Below, piece after piece: positions 51,944 through 61,118 of a DNA stretch of 64,000 nucleotides. The DNA is from Rhodoluna sp. (GTDB taxonomy: Bacteria > Actinomycetota > Actinomycetes > Actinomycetales > Microbacteriaceae). Under the pieces are notes generated by a model, which had not been told where the DNA came from, did not search any database, and saw only the letters and a program-made list of their open reading frames with translations. Each line of letters begins with the position of its first letter. Within the stretch, counting starts at the first letter, position 1. The position numbers and the translations under genes were made by a program. The stretch is taken from contig JAHEBZ010000006.1 in the NCBI GenBank assembly GCA_024641985.1, positions 1-64,000 of the forward strand, in the 5' to 3' direction.

Positions 51944-52950
51944 GCTCGATTTCGCTGCCTAAGCAGCTTCGCAAAGTTGCCGACCGGGCACTTTTAAAAT
52001 CACTTGAAAGTGGTCTCGAGATCATCGAGACCAAGCTCAAAGAGTCAACCAGTCACGCCGAAAAAATCATCAACGATTCGGCTCGACACCTTGTTGATGC
52101 CGGCGGCAAAAGGGTTCGGCCAACCTTGGTGTTGCTAACCGCACAACTCGGCGACCCAACTCGGCAGCTAGTTATCGACGCATCGGTGGTTGTTGAGCTC
52201 ACCCACCTGGCCACGCTTTACCACGATGATGTGATGGACGAAGCTCCAACCCGCAGAGGTGTGCCTACGGCGCAAATGGTTTGGGGAAACTCGGTAGCGA
52301 TTCTTACTGGCGACTTGCTTTTCGCTCGCGCATCTCAGGTTGGAGCCCACCTGGGCCAAGCCTCGCTTGAGTTGCAGGCTGAAACATTTGAGCGCCTCTG
52401 CCTTGGGCAACTTCATGAGACTCTTGGGCCAACCCAAGACGAAGACCCAATCGCTCACTACATTCAGGTGTTAGCCGACAAAACCGGTTCGCTCATCTCT
52501 GCCGCAGCCCGGCTTGGCATCATTTTGAGTGGTGCACCCGCCGAATTTGAAGAGCCGTTGCGCATCTATGGCGAAAAAATTGGTGTGGCATTTCAACTAA
52601 TCGATGACGTAATCGACATTTCAGAGGCCGGCCCTTCTGGCAAGACCCCTGGCACAGACCTTCGCGCCGGTGTGCCAACTTTGCCCGTGTTGCTTCTTCG
52701 CAACGCTGCCGCCGGCGGCGATCAAGGCGCTCGCGACTTGCTAGAACTTATCGATGGCGGTCTCGAAGATGACGCCACATTGAACGAGGCCTTGGTTCGC
52801 CTGCGCAACCACCCCGTTGCCGAGCTTGCTTATCAAGAGGCAAAACGTTGGGCCGACGAAGCGGTGGCCGAGATTCAGGTGCTGCCTGCCGGCGCCGTCC
52901 GAAACGCCCTGGCTACATTTGCCCAAACCATAGTCGATCGCCAGCAGTAA
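51940..52950 (+). CDS. Polyprenyl diphosphate synthase (menaquinone side chain)
   Basis: A 336-residue trans-prenyltransferase. First Asp-rich motif LYHDDVMDEAPTRRG and second FQLIDDVIDI, with GGKRVRPTLVL upstream. Coupled to menG, so it probably makes the long prenyl tail attached by MenA. Chain length cannot be set from inspection. Confidence 0.92.
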   Translation: MSSISLPKQLRKVADRALLKSLESGLEIIETKLKESTSHAEKIINDSARHLVDAGGKRVRPTLVLLTAQLGDPTRQLVIDASVVVELTHLATLYHDDVMDEAPTRRGVPTAQMVWGNSVAILTGDLLFARASQVGAHLGQASLELQAETFERLCLGQLHETLGPTQDEDPIAHYIQVLADKTGSLISAAARLGIILSGAPAEFEEPLRIYGEKIGVAFQLIDDVIDISEAGPSGKTPGTDLRAGVPTLPVLLLRNAAAGGDQGARDLLELIDGGLEDDATLNEALVRLRNHPVAELAYQEAKRWADEAVAEIQVLPAGAVRNALATFAQTIVDRQQ

Positions 52951-52959
52951 GCGCTTTCA
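52946..52959. promoter_or_regulatory. LacI-type operator upstream of the GH36 gene
   Basis: AGTAAGCGCTTTCA differs at one position from the LacI/CcpA-type consensus TGNAAGCGNTTNCA. It overlaps the stop of the prenyl synthase gene and lies about 60 bases before the GH36 start. Confidence 0.65.
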
Positions 52960-53017
52960 GTCTGGTTGCTTCGGCAATAAACTGAGAACTTCCGATTACT
53001 CGATCAGGTAGGGCTCA

Positions 53018-55129
53018 ATGAGCAATCTCACTCACCTAACTAATGCCGGCGTTTCTGTGGTCATCGCCACCAGTTCAGGCACTCCATCGATCTTGCACTG
53101 GGGAAGAGCAATCAGCCCAGGCTTTGATGCATCTGCGTTGGTGCAGACCCAGCTTGAACCAACACCACACTGCGATTTTGATGAGCCCCAGACAATCGGC
53201 ATTTGGCGAGAAAACTCTCGCGGTTTTATCGGCGAACCAACCATCAAGGGTTCGCGCCCGGGGCGTGATTGGAGCCACCACTTCACAGTTCGCAGCACCC
53301 AACTCGATGGCAACACGGTCACATATGTGTCGATCGATGCAGAGGCCGAGCTAGAGATTGAAGCCCGATTTGAACTGACCGAACAAGGGGTTTTGAAGCT
53401 CAGCCAAAGGGTCACCAACCTTGGTCTAAGCGAGTTCACCGTTGAGGCTCTCACAAGCTATTTGCCAGTGCCCGATTATACGAAAGACGTTCTCGATTTT
53501 CACGGGCGATGGATGCGCGAGCGCCAGCCGCAGCGCCAGGCTATTCGAGTTGGCAACTGGGTTCGAGAGGGGCGCGAGGGGCGCACCGGCCACGATTACA
53601 CTCTGATTCAGTTTGCACTTGCCGAGGGAACCACCTTCGAGCACGGTGAGGCCTGGGGTTTGAGCCTGGCTTGGTCGGGCAACAATCGCCATGTGGTTGA
53701 GCGCACGGCAATTGGCCGCACCAGCATGGGTGCAGGCGAGTTACTCTTGCCAGACGAGATGGTTTTGGCAAGCAACGAGTCATACCAGGCACCCACAGTG
53801 GTTGCGGTTTATGCAAACGACGGCATCGATGGCGCCAGCCACCGCTTGCACAGCATGCTGCGAGCTCGCCCAAACCACCCAACCAACATTCGCCCTCGCC
53901 CGGTCACCCTGAATGTTTGGGAAGCCGTCTATTTTGACCACGATTTCGACAAGTTGGCTGCACTTGCAGATGCGGCTGCCGCAATCGGTGTTGAGCGATT
54001 TGTGCTTGACGACGGTTGGTTTGGCGCTCGCCGCCACGATCGCGCCGGCCTTGGCGACTGGGTGGTTAGCAAGGATGTTTGGCCCGAGGGTCTTGGCAAA
54101 TTGGTCGACAAGGTTAAGTCTGTCGGCCTCGAATTTGGGCTTTGGTTCGAAGGTGAAATGGTCAACCAAGACAGCGATCTCTATCGCGAACACCCAGAGT
54201 GGATTCTTCAGGCGGGCGGTCGAATTCCGCCGGAGTTCCGAACCCAACAGGTTCTCGATCTTGCTCACGACGGAGCCTACAAGCACGTCTTCGACCAGAC
54301 TCACGCAATTCTCAGCGAATACGACATCGCATATATCAAGTGGGATCACAACCGCGTGCTCACCGAGGCTTCGCACTATGGCAAGGCTGCGGTGCGCAAG
54401 CAGGTCGAGGCCATTTATCGCATGTTTGATGAGCTGAAGGCGGCTCATCCGGGGCTCGAAATTGAAAGCTGCTCATCGGGTGGCGGCCGCATCGATCTTG
54501 GAATGATCGATCACGCAGATCGCTTCTGGACTTCGGATAACAACGATGCTCTTGAGCGTCAGTCGATAAACCGCTACACCTCGATAGCGATTCCGCCAGA
54601 GTTGCTTGGCACACACATTGGCCCAACCAAGGCGCACTCGAGCGGGCGCACTCACAGCCACACGTTCAGGGCTATCACGGCACTTTGGGGTCACGCCGGC
54701 CTCGAGTGGGATCTAACCGAGGCGTCGGTTGAAGACATGGAGCTGCTCAAGGGCTGGACCAGTTATTACAAGGCCAAGCGCGGGCTTTTGCACTCTGGCC
54801 GAACGGTGCGCGTAGATGGTTCAGAAACCAGCAACCAAATTCATGGTGTGGTCGCTCAAGACAAGAGCGAGGCGCTTTATATGTATGCCCAGCTCACCAC
54901 CTCTGAATACAGCCGCCCGGCTAACATTCGCCTGACTGGTTTGGATTCCGAGGCGACCTATTTGGTCAAGGTAGTCGAACCCGCCGGTGCAGCTGTTGGC
55001 ATGCAATTGTTGCCGCCAAAGTGGTATGCCGGGGTTCGGGTTCCAGGCGCATTCTTGGCCTCGAGCGGTTTGCGTGCTCCGGTGCTGCGGCCAGAACAGG
55101 CAATGTTGATTGAAGCGACCCGAGTCTAA
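53018..55129 (+). CDS. Alpha-galactosidase, GH36
   Basis: A 703-residue glycosidase that should remove terminal alpha-galactose from sugars such as melibiose or raffinose. An N-terminal beta-sandwich (1-about 300) precedes the barrel. VLDDGWFGARRHDRAGLGDW, FGLWFEGEMVN, YIKWDHNR (nucleophile Asp about 443) and RFWTSDNNDALERQ (acid/base Asp about 507) fit GH36. No signal peptide, so the substrate must be imported. AGGTAGGG precedes the ATG. The MFS gene follows after 24 bases. Confidence 0.94.
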   Translation: MSNLTHLTNAGVSVVIATSSGTPSILHWGRAISPGFDASALVQTQLEPTPHCDFDEPQTIGIWRENSRGFIGEPTIKGSRPGRDWSHHFTVRSTQLDGNTVTYVSIDAEAELEIEARFELTEQGVLKLSQRVTNLGLSEFTVEALTSYLPVPDYTKDVLDFHGRWMRERQPQRQAIRVGNWVREGREGRTGHDYTLIQFALAEGTTFEHGEAWGLSLAWSGNNRHVVERTAIGRTSMGAGELLLPDEMVLASNESYQAPTVVAVYANDGIDGASHRLHSMLRARPNHPTNIRPRPVTLNVWEAVYFDHDFDKLAALADAAAAIGVERFVLDDGWFGARRHDRAGLGDWVVSKDVWPEGLGKLVDKVKSVGLEFGLWFEGEMVNQDSDLYREHPEWILQAGGRIPPEFRTQQVLDLAHDGAYKHVFDQTHAILSEYDIAYIKWDHNRVLTEASHYGKAAVRKQVEAIYRMFDELKAAHPGLEIESCSSGGGRIDLGMIDHADRFWTSDNNDALERQSINRYTSIAIPPELLGTHIGPTKAHSSGRTHSHTFRAITALWGHAGLEWDLTEASVEDMELLKGWTSYYKAKRGLLHSGRTVRVDGSETSNQIHGVVAQDKSEALYMYAQLTTSEYSRPANIRLTGLDSEATYLVKVVEPAGAAVGMQLLPPKWYAGVRVPGAFLASSGLRAPVLRPEQAMLIEATRV

Positions 55130-55138
55130 ATAGCAACT

Positions 55139-55154
55139 TAGACTTGAACTCTTA
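55139..55154 (+). promoter_or_regulatory. TAGACT hexamer before the MFS gene
   Basis: TAGACT, nine bases, ATG. Longer spacing than the others, so a very short leader or chance. Confidence 0.3.
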
Positions 55155-56407
55155 TGAGTTTGAGTGCAGCTAGGGGCCGCAGTGCCGAAATAGGCATGGC
55201 CGGCGCGTTTTTTGTGCAGGGCATTTCAAACACCATGATGATTCCTCGCGTTCCAGAGCTAATCGATCAGATCAATGTCGAGTTCACTACCTGGGGCTTA
55301 ATCATCGGGCTTGCCGGCCTGGGGTCACTCTTGGGTCTAACGGTTTCGGCAAAAATTATCAGCCGCTTCGGCACCCGTTTGGTGGTGCGCTGGGGTGCAA
55401 TCATCTCGGCTTGTTTCATGATGTCTTTGCCCTTCGTGCACGAGGCTTGGGTGTTCTTTGCAGCTCAGCTAGGCATGTCATTTGTTGGCGCATTTGTGGG
55501 TGTGGCAATCAACGCACAAGCGGTGGCAGTTCAAAAATTGCTAAATCGAGTCGTCATCGGCAAGTTCCATGGCTCGTGGAGCATCGGTGCCGCAATTTCG
55601 GTAGCGTTCAGCGGTTCTCTCGCGCTCGTAATGTCGCTCGTGGTGCACTTTTTGGTGCTCGGAAGCATTTGCATAATCGCGCTCTTCGTCACCACCCACT
55701 ATCTGCTGACGCCCGACGAAGTGGGCAAATCAGACAATCGCAAGTTTGGTAAAAAGATTTCATTTTTCAAAACCCCCAAGCAGGTTTGGTTGCTTACGGC
55801 AGGGCTTTTTGCCGGCATGTTCCCCGAGATTTGCCTGATGGACTGGAGCGCGGTTTTTGCAAAAACCGAAATCGGTGTCAACGCCTCGCTTGGCGCGATG
55901 CCCTATACGGTGTTTGGCATTGCCATGATCGTCGGCCGCCTTTCGATCGGCAGATTAACTAAAAAGTTCCACATTAGTGAGCTATCAAAATGGGGCGGCA
56001 TCTTTGGGTCGATAGCACTTGGTCTTGGTGTGTGGCTTGGCCCAACGCTGGCTGCCTCAGATCAAATTCTGGGTCTTGTTGTGCTGGTTGCCCTCTGGTC
56101 GATCAGCGGTTTAGGCATGGCCCCAATGGTGCCTTCATTCTTCAGCGGCGCCGGTTACGTTAAGGGGCTGCAAACCGCCCAAGCTCTTGCTCGCATGACC
56201 TTGGTCAACTCGATTGTCATGATGGGTGCCAAAATCACAATGGGCGGCATCGCTCAGGGGGTTGACCTACAGGTCGCCTTCATCTTTCCGACAACCATGA
56301 TGTTCACTGCCGGGTTTATTGCTCACGTGGTAGCCAAACGGGCAAAACGAGCCGAGGCAATTGCAAACGCCTTCCCGCCAACCGGCCCAATTTCTATCGG
56401 AAGTTAG
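55154..56407 (+). CDS. MFS transporter beside alpha-galactosidase
   Basis: A 417-residue, 12-helix transporter. [42 protein letters not shown] and [13 protein letters not shown] (motif A-like) place it in the YbjJ/FucP-like MFS branch. Its position after the GH36 gene and near lacI suggests uptake or efflux of a galactoside or its product. Its 3' end overlaps yajQ by 14 bases in convergent orientation. Confidence 0.82.
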   Translation: MSLSAARGRSAEIGMAGAFFVQGISNTMMIPRVPELIDQINVEFTTWGLIIGLAGLGSLLGLTVSAKIISRFGTRLVVRWGAIISACFMMSLPFVHEAWVFFAAQLGMSFVGAFVGVAINAQAVAVQKLLNRVVIGKFHGSWSIGAAISVAFSGSLALVMSLVVHFLVLGSICIIALFVTTHYLLTPDEVGKSDNRKFGKKISFFKTPKQVWLLTAGLFAGMFPEICLMDWSAVFAKTEIGVNASLGAMPYTVFGIAMIVGRLSIGRLTKKFHISELSKWGGIFGSIALGLGVWLGPTLAASDQILGLVVLVALWSISGLGMAPMVPSFFSGAGYVKGLQTAQALARMTLVNSIVMMGAKITMGGIAQGVDLQVAFIFPTTMMFTAGFIAHVVAKRAKRAEAIANAFPPTGPISIGS

Positions 56408-56882
56408 TGAATTGCACGTCGATGTCGAGGTCTTTGCCCTTTAGAAGGGCCATGGTTTCTTGCAGGTCATCGCGGCTTTTGCTTTGCACTCGAAGCTCAT
56501 CGCCCTGAATTTGGCTCTTCACGCTCTTTGGGCCTTCTTCGCGAATAATCTTTGAAATCTTCTTGGCTTGCTCTTGGTCGATGCCGTTCTTCAGCTCGCC
56601 CTCGATGCGATATTCCTTGCCCGAAGGAAAAGGCTTTCCGTCTACAAAGCTTTTTAGCGAGATGCCACGCTTGGCCAGCTTTGACTGAAACACGTCGAGC
56701 ACTGCTTTAACGCGGTCTTCGCTCGAAGCCTTCATCAAAATCTTCTCGCCGCTCCAATCGATTTCGGCGCCGACGCCCTTAAAGTCGTAGCGCGACTCAA
56801 TTTCTTTTTGAGCCTGCATCAAAGCGTTGTTCGCTTCTTGCTTGTCTACTTTGCTTACGATGTCGAATGTTGAATCAGCCAT
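56394..56882 (-). CDS. yajQ: YajQ family nucleotide-binding protein
   Basis: A 162-residue protein: two ferredoxin-like domains with [33 protein letters not shown] and the C-terminal [29 protein letters not shown]. Some YajQ proteins bind c-di-GMP or other nucleotides and act as regulators. Whether this one does is unknown, but the organism has c-di-GMP enzymes at 12.6-17.5 kb. Leaderless-type promoter. Confidence 0.93.
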   Translation of the reverse strand: MADSTFDIVSKVDKQEANNALMQAQKEIESRYDFKGVGAEIDWSGEKILMKASSEDRVKAVLDVFQSKLAKRGISLKSFVDGKPFPSGKEYRIEGELKNGIDQEQAKKISKIIREEGPKSVKSQIQGDELRVQSKSRDDLQETMALLKGKDLDIDVQFTNFR

Positions 56883-56894
56883 GGGTTCAGTTTA
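56882..56894 (-). promoter_or_regulatory. Leaderless promoter -10 (TAAACT)
   Basis: Minus-strand TAAACT, six bases, ATG of yajQ. Confidence 0.55.
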
Positions 56895-56908
56895 CCTTTT
56901 GGGTCAAT

Positions 56909-57946
56909 TTACTTTTGCGAGAGTTTTGCAGGTCGGGCGGTGCTCGAACGAATCAAGAGTTCAACCGGCCATTCGGTCGATTCTTCAACGCTAAGCTTGC
57001 TTTCGTAATCGGGGTCATCGATTAATGCCAAAAGCATGTTGGTGGCATTTTGCCCTTGATCGCGAACTCTCTGGTTGATGGTGGTCAGCCCAAAAAATTC
57101 AGCCATATCGTGGTTGTCAATGCCAATCACCGAGATGTCTTGTGGCACGCGAAGGCCAAGGTCTTTAACCGCGATGATGGTGCCAAAACCCATTTCGTCT
57201 GAGTTGCAAAAAATTGCGCTCGGTGCATCCAACGGGTTTCCCAAGATTTGTTTGGTCACGTGATATGCGCTTTGAATTGTGTAGTCAGCCTCGCCTTGCC
57301 AAGCCGGGTATGGCGCTAATCCAGCCTCTTTCATGGCGTGCAAATAACCCTGATGGCGCAGAGATTCTTGATTGAACTCTTTGTCGCCGCCGGGCTTGCC
57401 GCTCACGTGCGCGATGCGAGTGTGCCCAAGCGAGATCAGGTGTTGGGTTGCCAGCATTCCTGCCTTAAAGTCATCCATCACTAGGCTTCGGCCTCCTTCA
57501 ATGATGCCGCCAACGCCGATAACCGGTTTCTTCATGGCGGTTAGGCTAGCCAGCTCGGCAGCGCTCGGGCGAACGGCGATGGTTAAAACGGCATCCACGC
57601 GTTTGCGCAACAAGAAGTCGTTAAATATTTTGGCGCGCTGTTCTTCGCCACCGCTCAGGTTATACAGAGTTAGGTCATAACCGTGTTCGATCAGGTTGTT
57701 TTCGATTGACTCGAGCATCGCCGAAAAGAACCAGCGGTCGATGTATGGCAAAACCACACCGATGTTTCGGTTGCGGCCGGTTGCCAAGGTGTAGGCAGAG
57801 TGCGAGGCAACATAACCAAGTTCGGCGGCGGCTTGCTCAACTTTTGCGCGAGCGCGATCAGAAACGTGGTCTTTACCGCTTAGTGCGCGCGACACCGTCG
57901 CGGTCGAAACTCCTGCAAGTTTTGCAACATCTTCAATGCCGGCCAT
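56909..57946 (-). CDS. LacI-family transcriptional regulator
   Basis: A 345-residue repressor. The ATG at 57946 (MAGIEDVAKLAGVSTATVSRALSG) starts the helix-turn-helix exactly where the family does; the listed ORF adds 39 residues over the promoter. The hinge ELGYVASHSAYTLATGR leads to a periplasmic-binding-protein-like sugar domain. It sits next to the GH36/MFS genes, and LacI-type sites lie before both them and itself. Confidence 0.93.
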   Translation of the reverse strand: MAGIEDVAKLAGVSTATVSRALSGKDHVSDRARAKVEQAAAELGYVASHSAYTLATGRNRNIGVVLPYIDRWFFSAMLESIENNLIEHGYDLTLYNLSGGEEQRAKIFNDFLLRKRVDAVLTIAVRPSAAELASLTAMKKPVIGVGGIIEGGRSLVMDDFKAGMLATQHLISLGHTRIAHVSGKPGGDKEFNQESLRHQGYLHAMKEAGLAPYPAWQGEADYTIQSAYHVTKQILGNPLDAPSAIFCNSDEMGFGTIIAVKDLGLRVPQDISVIGIDNHDMAEFFGLTTINQRVRDQGQNATNMLLALIDDPDYESKLSVEESTEWPVELLIRSSTARPAKLSQK

Positions 57947-58010
57947 GAAATTCCTGTAAATTCGAGGGATTTTTGTAAAACCCGTTGAAAATAATCGTAA
58001 TGGAAACTTT

Positions 58011-58024
58011 TGTAACCGCTTGCA
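58011..58024. promoter_or_regulatory. LacI-type operator upstream of lacI
   Basis: TGTAACCGCTTGCA differs by one base from TGTAAGCGCTTGCA, a consensus LacI half-site pair. It is 65 bases before the lacI start and suggests autoregulation. Confidence 0.6.
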
Positions 58025-58051
58025 CTGTTTAGTGTCGCCATAAAAATGGGC

Positions 58052-58057
58052 TAAACT
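58052..58057 (+). promoter_or_regulatory. -10 element TAAACT for tRNA-Tyr
   Basis: TAAACT about 50 bases before the tRNA. The -35 is weak. Confidence 0.35.
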
Positions 58058-58105
58058 TGTCAAGCACCTTCGATCGGCTGATTACAGGCGACCGAAAGTG
58101 CATCT

Positions 58106-58187
58106 GGCTAGTTACCCAAGCGGCCAAAGGGATCTGACTGTAAATCAGCCGGCTCAGCCTTCGGGGGTTCGAATCCCTCACTAGCCA
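58106..58187 (+). tRNA. tRNA-Tyr (GTA)
   Basis: Class II tRNA with long variable arm. Acceptor GGCTAGT/ACTAGCC, anticodon loop CTGTAAA, T-loop TTCGAAT. CCA is not encoded. A tyrosine recombinase lies 1.7 kb downstream, so the 3' end may be its attachment site. Confidence 0.95.
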
Positions 58188-58198
58188 CATACGGGAAG

Positions 58199-58238
58199 CC
58201 CCGCCAACACAGGCATGTAGCAGTGTTAGCGGGGTTTT
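58199..58238 (+). terminator. Terminator of tRNA-Tyr
   Basis: CCCCGC-C-AACAC / GTGTT-A-GCGGGG stem followed by TTTT. Confidence 0.85.
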
Positions 58239-58396
58239 CTGGTACTCGGTGTGCATTTTTATGTGCTAGCGCGGAGATTGCTTGCCTTCCCGCGACAAAG
58301 GGTTGAGAGAAATAGTTGTCGCTAGGTGGAAAAGTCTCGCCTCTGAGTTAGCGTTATTCAACGCGTTCATAGTTGTGTAAATTGGGGGACATTGAA

Positions 58397-59794
58397 ATGA
58401 CTAAAAAGGCAGCACCCGAACCAGAAATCACGAACCTGGACTTCATGTTTGCCGATGAAGGTTCTTGGAACGGTTCCGACTACTCATATGACCCAGCTTT
58501 TTGGCACAGGTCCATGGCAGATGTAGAGGCAGTTCTAGACAGTGAGTTCGCGTATGAGGACCCTGCGCCTCAGGCTACTTTCGCTCCAGATTTCAACGCA
58601 GAATCTTGGAAGAAAACCGCGAACTTTGGCGAAATTTCGACTCATGTGTCAGATTGGGCTAAGTATCTATCGGACCCCGATGAACCTTTGTACCTGGAAA
58701 TTCCGTTCCCAGAGCACTTCCGCGAAAGTATTAGGAATCAGTTTCGAATCGATGCGGGCTTAGCCCTCATTCGCTCTTCAAGGTCAATGCGCGAGTATTT
58801 TCGGTACTGGTCTGCCTATCAAGCCGCTGTAGTGACCAACGCTTCGCTAGTAAGACCGAACAGTAATGCAAATTGGAATTATGGATGCTCAGGAATCTTG
58901 GGGCTCTTTATCCTGCTCTTCATAGTCACGGGAATCAAAAGTGACAATCTTGGAGGCGCAAGCTTCTTCGCAGTTCTTTTTGGTTTGGGTATTGTTTGGT
59001 TGATGAGAAGCGGAAGGCGGCGAGTAGAGTTGCGGCGTCAAGACTTCGAAGACCGTGTTCAGCGCGCCAACTCTGACTTAGCTAAGTCGCGCAAGAAGGT
59101 AATGGGGTTTCTTGAGCGCAACGGCTGGTACGCCCCTGCGCTTGATAAAGTCATCGCTGCTGCTGCTGAACTGGCAGAAAACTTCATCGAAGAACAAGAA
59201 GTTATTTTGGCAAAACGTAGAGACGCCAACAAGTTCATTGACGCTCCGCACTCGCCTAAACAAATCCAAGGACTTATGTCGGATGGTGCGACTAAGGCAG
59301 GTCCAAAAAAGATGGAACGCTTTAGTCCGCGAGACTATGAAATTTTCTGTGCTGGTTGGGTCGAATATTTAGGTGGCGAAAATGTGCGTGTAACGCAGCA
59401 AAGCGCAGACGGTGGGATAGACATCGTTTCCGACAACGAGGTTGCTCAGGTAAAGCTTCATGGCTCTCCAGTCTCAGTACAACCGATTCGCGAGTTGTTT
59501 GGAGTTTCTCAGTCGGTGTCTAAGACGCCTCTCTTCTTTACTTCAACTGGCTATACGCAGGCCGCGATTACATTCGCAGAGGCCAACGACGTTTTCCTCT
59601 TCATCGCAGACCCTGTGAACGAGGACCTAAAGGGTGTGACTGAAATTTCCCGAGCTCTCAAACGCACAGGTCTGACGTTAAATCGGGCTACGGATGATGT
59701 GCCGCTTGTTTTTGGGAATACTGAGGGCAACGCACATTCAGGAATAGATGGCTACGAAGATGGCCACGCTTCTGACGGTTACCTGAACAGATAG
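58397..59794 (+). CDS. Membrane-anchored Mrr-type restriction endonuclease
   Basis: A 465-residue protein from ATG 58397 (GGGGGA seven bases upstream; the listed start is eight codons earlier). The N-terminal 160 residues are acidic and unrecognised. Two helices follow (GCSGILGLFILLFIVTGI and SFFAVLFGLGIVWLM), then a coiled coil (about 210-290). The C-terminal Mrr catalytic domain starts SPRDYEIFCAGWVEYLGG and contains GGIDIVSDNEVAQVKLHG, the D-QxK nuclease motif. Mrr enzymes cut modified DNA. Membrane anchoring suggests action on incoming DNA (inference). Confidence 0.8.
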   Translation: MTKKAAPEPEITNLDFMFADEGSWNGSDYSYDPAFWHRSMADVEAVLDSEFAYEDPAPQATFAPDFNAESWKKTANFGEISTHVSDWAKYLSDPDEPLYLEIPFPEHFRESIRNQFRIDAGLALIRSSRSMREYFRYWSAYQAAVVTNASLVRPNSNANWNYGCSGILGLFILLFIVTGIKSDNLGGASFFAVLFGLGIVWLMRSGRRRVELRRQDFEDRVQRANSDLAKSRKKVMGFLERNGWYAPALDKVIAAAAELAENFIEEQEVILAKRRDANKFIDAPHSPKQIQGLMSDGATKAGPKKMERFSPRDYEIFCAGWVEYLGGENVRVTQQSADGGIDIVSDNEVAQVKLHGSPVSVQPIRELFGVSQSVSKTPLFFTSTGYTQAAITFAEANDVFLFIADPVNEDLKGVTEISRALKRTGLTLNRATDDVPLVFGNTEGNAHSGIDGYEDGHASDGYLNR

Positions 59795-59820
59795 TTTTGG
59801 GTCAATCTGGTGGCAAGGCC

Positions 59821-59865
59821 TACCTCATCGCTCAAGCGCATTCTAAAAGCGATGAGGCGCCTTTG
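59821..59865. terminator. Convergent hairpin terminator
   Basis: CCTCATCGCT/AGCGATGAGG is a perfect 10-bp stem with a 15-base loop between the Mrr-type gene and the integrase gene. T-tract weak. Confidence 0.6.
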
Positions 59866-59882
59866 CCCCCTAACTCCATCGA

Positions 59883-61118
59883 CTAAGCGCCTTTTACATA
59901 CTTCGTAAGGCGAGACAGGGCATCATCCTGCATAGTCGGTGTGACGTGAGAATAAATATTCATCGTCGTCGAAATATTGCTGTGACCAAGCCGTTCCTGA
60001 ACGACCTTCGCGTGAGCTCCAGATTCAAGCATCAAGGTTGCGTGTGTGTGACGTAGGCCCTTGATTGTTAGGGCTGATAACTCAGGGTGCACTTCTTGAG
60101 CCTTCTTGAGTGTCTTGCTCCAGCGGCCACCGACGTCTCCTGGATTTCTAACACTTCCATCGATGTTCCCAAAAACGTAGCAATCAGGCTGAACTGCGTT
60201 AAGACCTAAACGCGCTCGCAGCGTCTTGTGTTCCATCAAAACAGCAAGCGTTTCATCATTGACGCGAATGGAGCGATTCTTCTTAGTCTTAGTTGAGTTC
60301 TTGACTGTCTTTCTTAGGGCGGAATCGCTTGAACGACGAATTGCGAGGGTCTTGTTTTTGAAGTTGATATCCTGCCACTTCAACGCAACTCCTTCTCCGC
60401 GACGCATGCCAGTCCAGGCAAATACGTACCAAAGTGCGTGCAAGTCATCGTTGGAGGCGACATTCCAGTCAAGGAATGTCGCTAGCTCATCTGCGGTCCA
60501 AGTTTGAAGTTCTGTCTGCTGTTCCAAAATGTCTGCTCCTGTAGGTGCGTTAATTGCATGGGGGTTGTTGCGGGCGTGATTCACTGAAACCTTGCCGTCG
60601 TAAACGGCCGCTTGAAGTACCGAGCCAAGGACTATGTGAATCTTGTTAACTGAGTTGGCTGTGAGACCGAGGCCCTTGGTCAGGCGGCCTTGATTTCCAG
60701 ATTTCTCAAGGTCGCGATAAAACTTGGCGATGGTTGAGGGGTAGATGTCTTTCAACTTCATTCGGCCCATGCGTGGCAGGACGTGAACTCGAAGAATTTT
60801 CGCGTAGCCTGCGCGAGTGGAATTTGCAATCTTCTTTGACTCCAACCAGGAAAGTGCATAATCACCAAGGAGGTCTGAGCTCGGTAGGGCAGCTTTGCCG
60901 TTGCGTGTGTTGAGGAGCGCTTCCTGCATTGATGTGTTGGCTGCCTTAGCAGTCAAAAAGCCACCCTTAGAGACCCGCTTACACTCCGAGCTACCTTCGT
61001 TTGGGTTAACTTTCACGGAGGCCTGCCAGCGGTATCTAACACCGACTTTAGTGTCGTAGGCGTAGATGCTTCCGTCGCCAATACGGCGAGCGCGAGGTGA
61101 CGAGGTTTTAGAGGCCAT
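59883..61118 (-). CDS. Tyrosine recombinase (integrase)
   Basis: Phage-type integrase, 411 residues from ATG 61118 (GGAGCGGGAAG upstream; the listed start is 16 codons earlier). An AP2-like arm-binding start (GDGSIYAYDTKVGVRYRWQASVKV), a SAM-like core-binding domain (LLGDYALSWLESKK), then the catalytic domain with Arg (AWTGMRRGEGVAL), LRHTHATLMLESG, LGHSNISTTMNIYSHV; all key residues are present. It overlaps the excisionase gene by 11 bases. It probably moved the island at tRNA-Tyr. Confidence 0.94.
   Translation of the reverse strand: MASKTSSPRARRIGDGSIYAYDTKVGVRYRWQASVKVNPNEGSSECKRVSKGGFLTAKAANTSMQEALLNTRNGKAALPSSDLLGDYALSWLESKKIANSTRAGYAKILRVHVLPRMGRMKLKDIYPSTIAKFYRDLEKSGNQGRLTKGLGLTANSVNKIHIVLGSVLQAAVYDGKVSVNHARNNPHAINAPTGADILEQQTELQTWTADELATFLDWNVASNDDLHALWYVFAWTGMRRGEGVALKWQDINFKNKTLAIRRSSDSALRKTVKNSTKTKKNRSIRVNDETLAVLMEHKTLRARLGLNAVQPDCYVFGNIDGSVRNPGDVGGRWSKTLKKAQEVHPELSALTIKGLRHTHATLMLESGAHAKVVQERLGHSNISTTMNIYSHVTPTMQDDALSRLTKYVKGA

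Noticed and set aside
58029-58256. 75-codon minus-strand ORF over tRNA-Tyr
   Set aside because: It reads antisense through the tRNA and its terminator. The SNPRRLSRL-like peptide is a common artefact of tRNA antisense.
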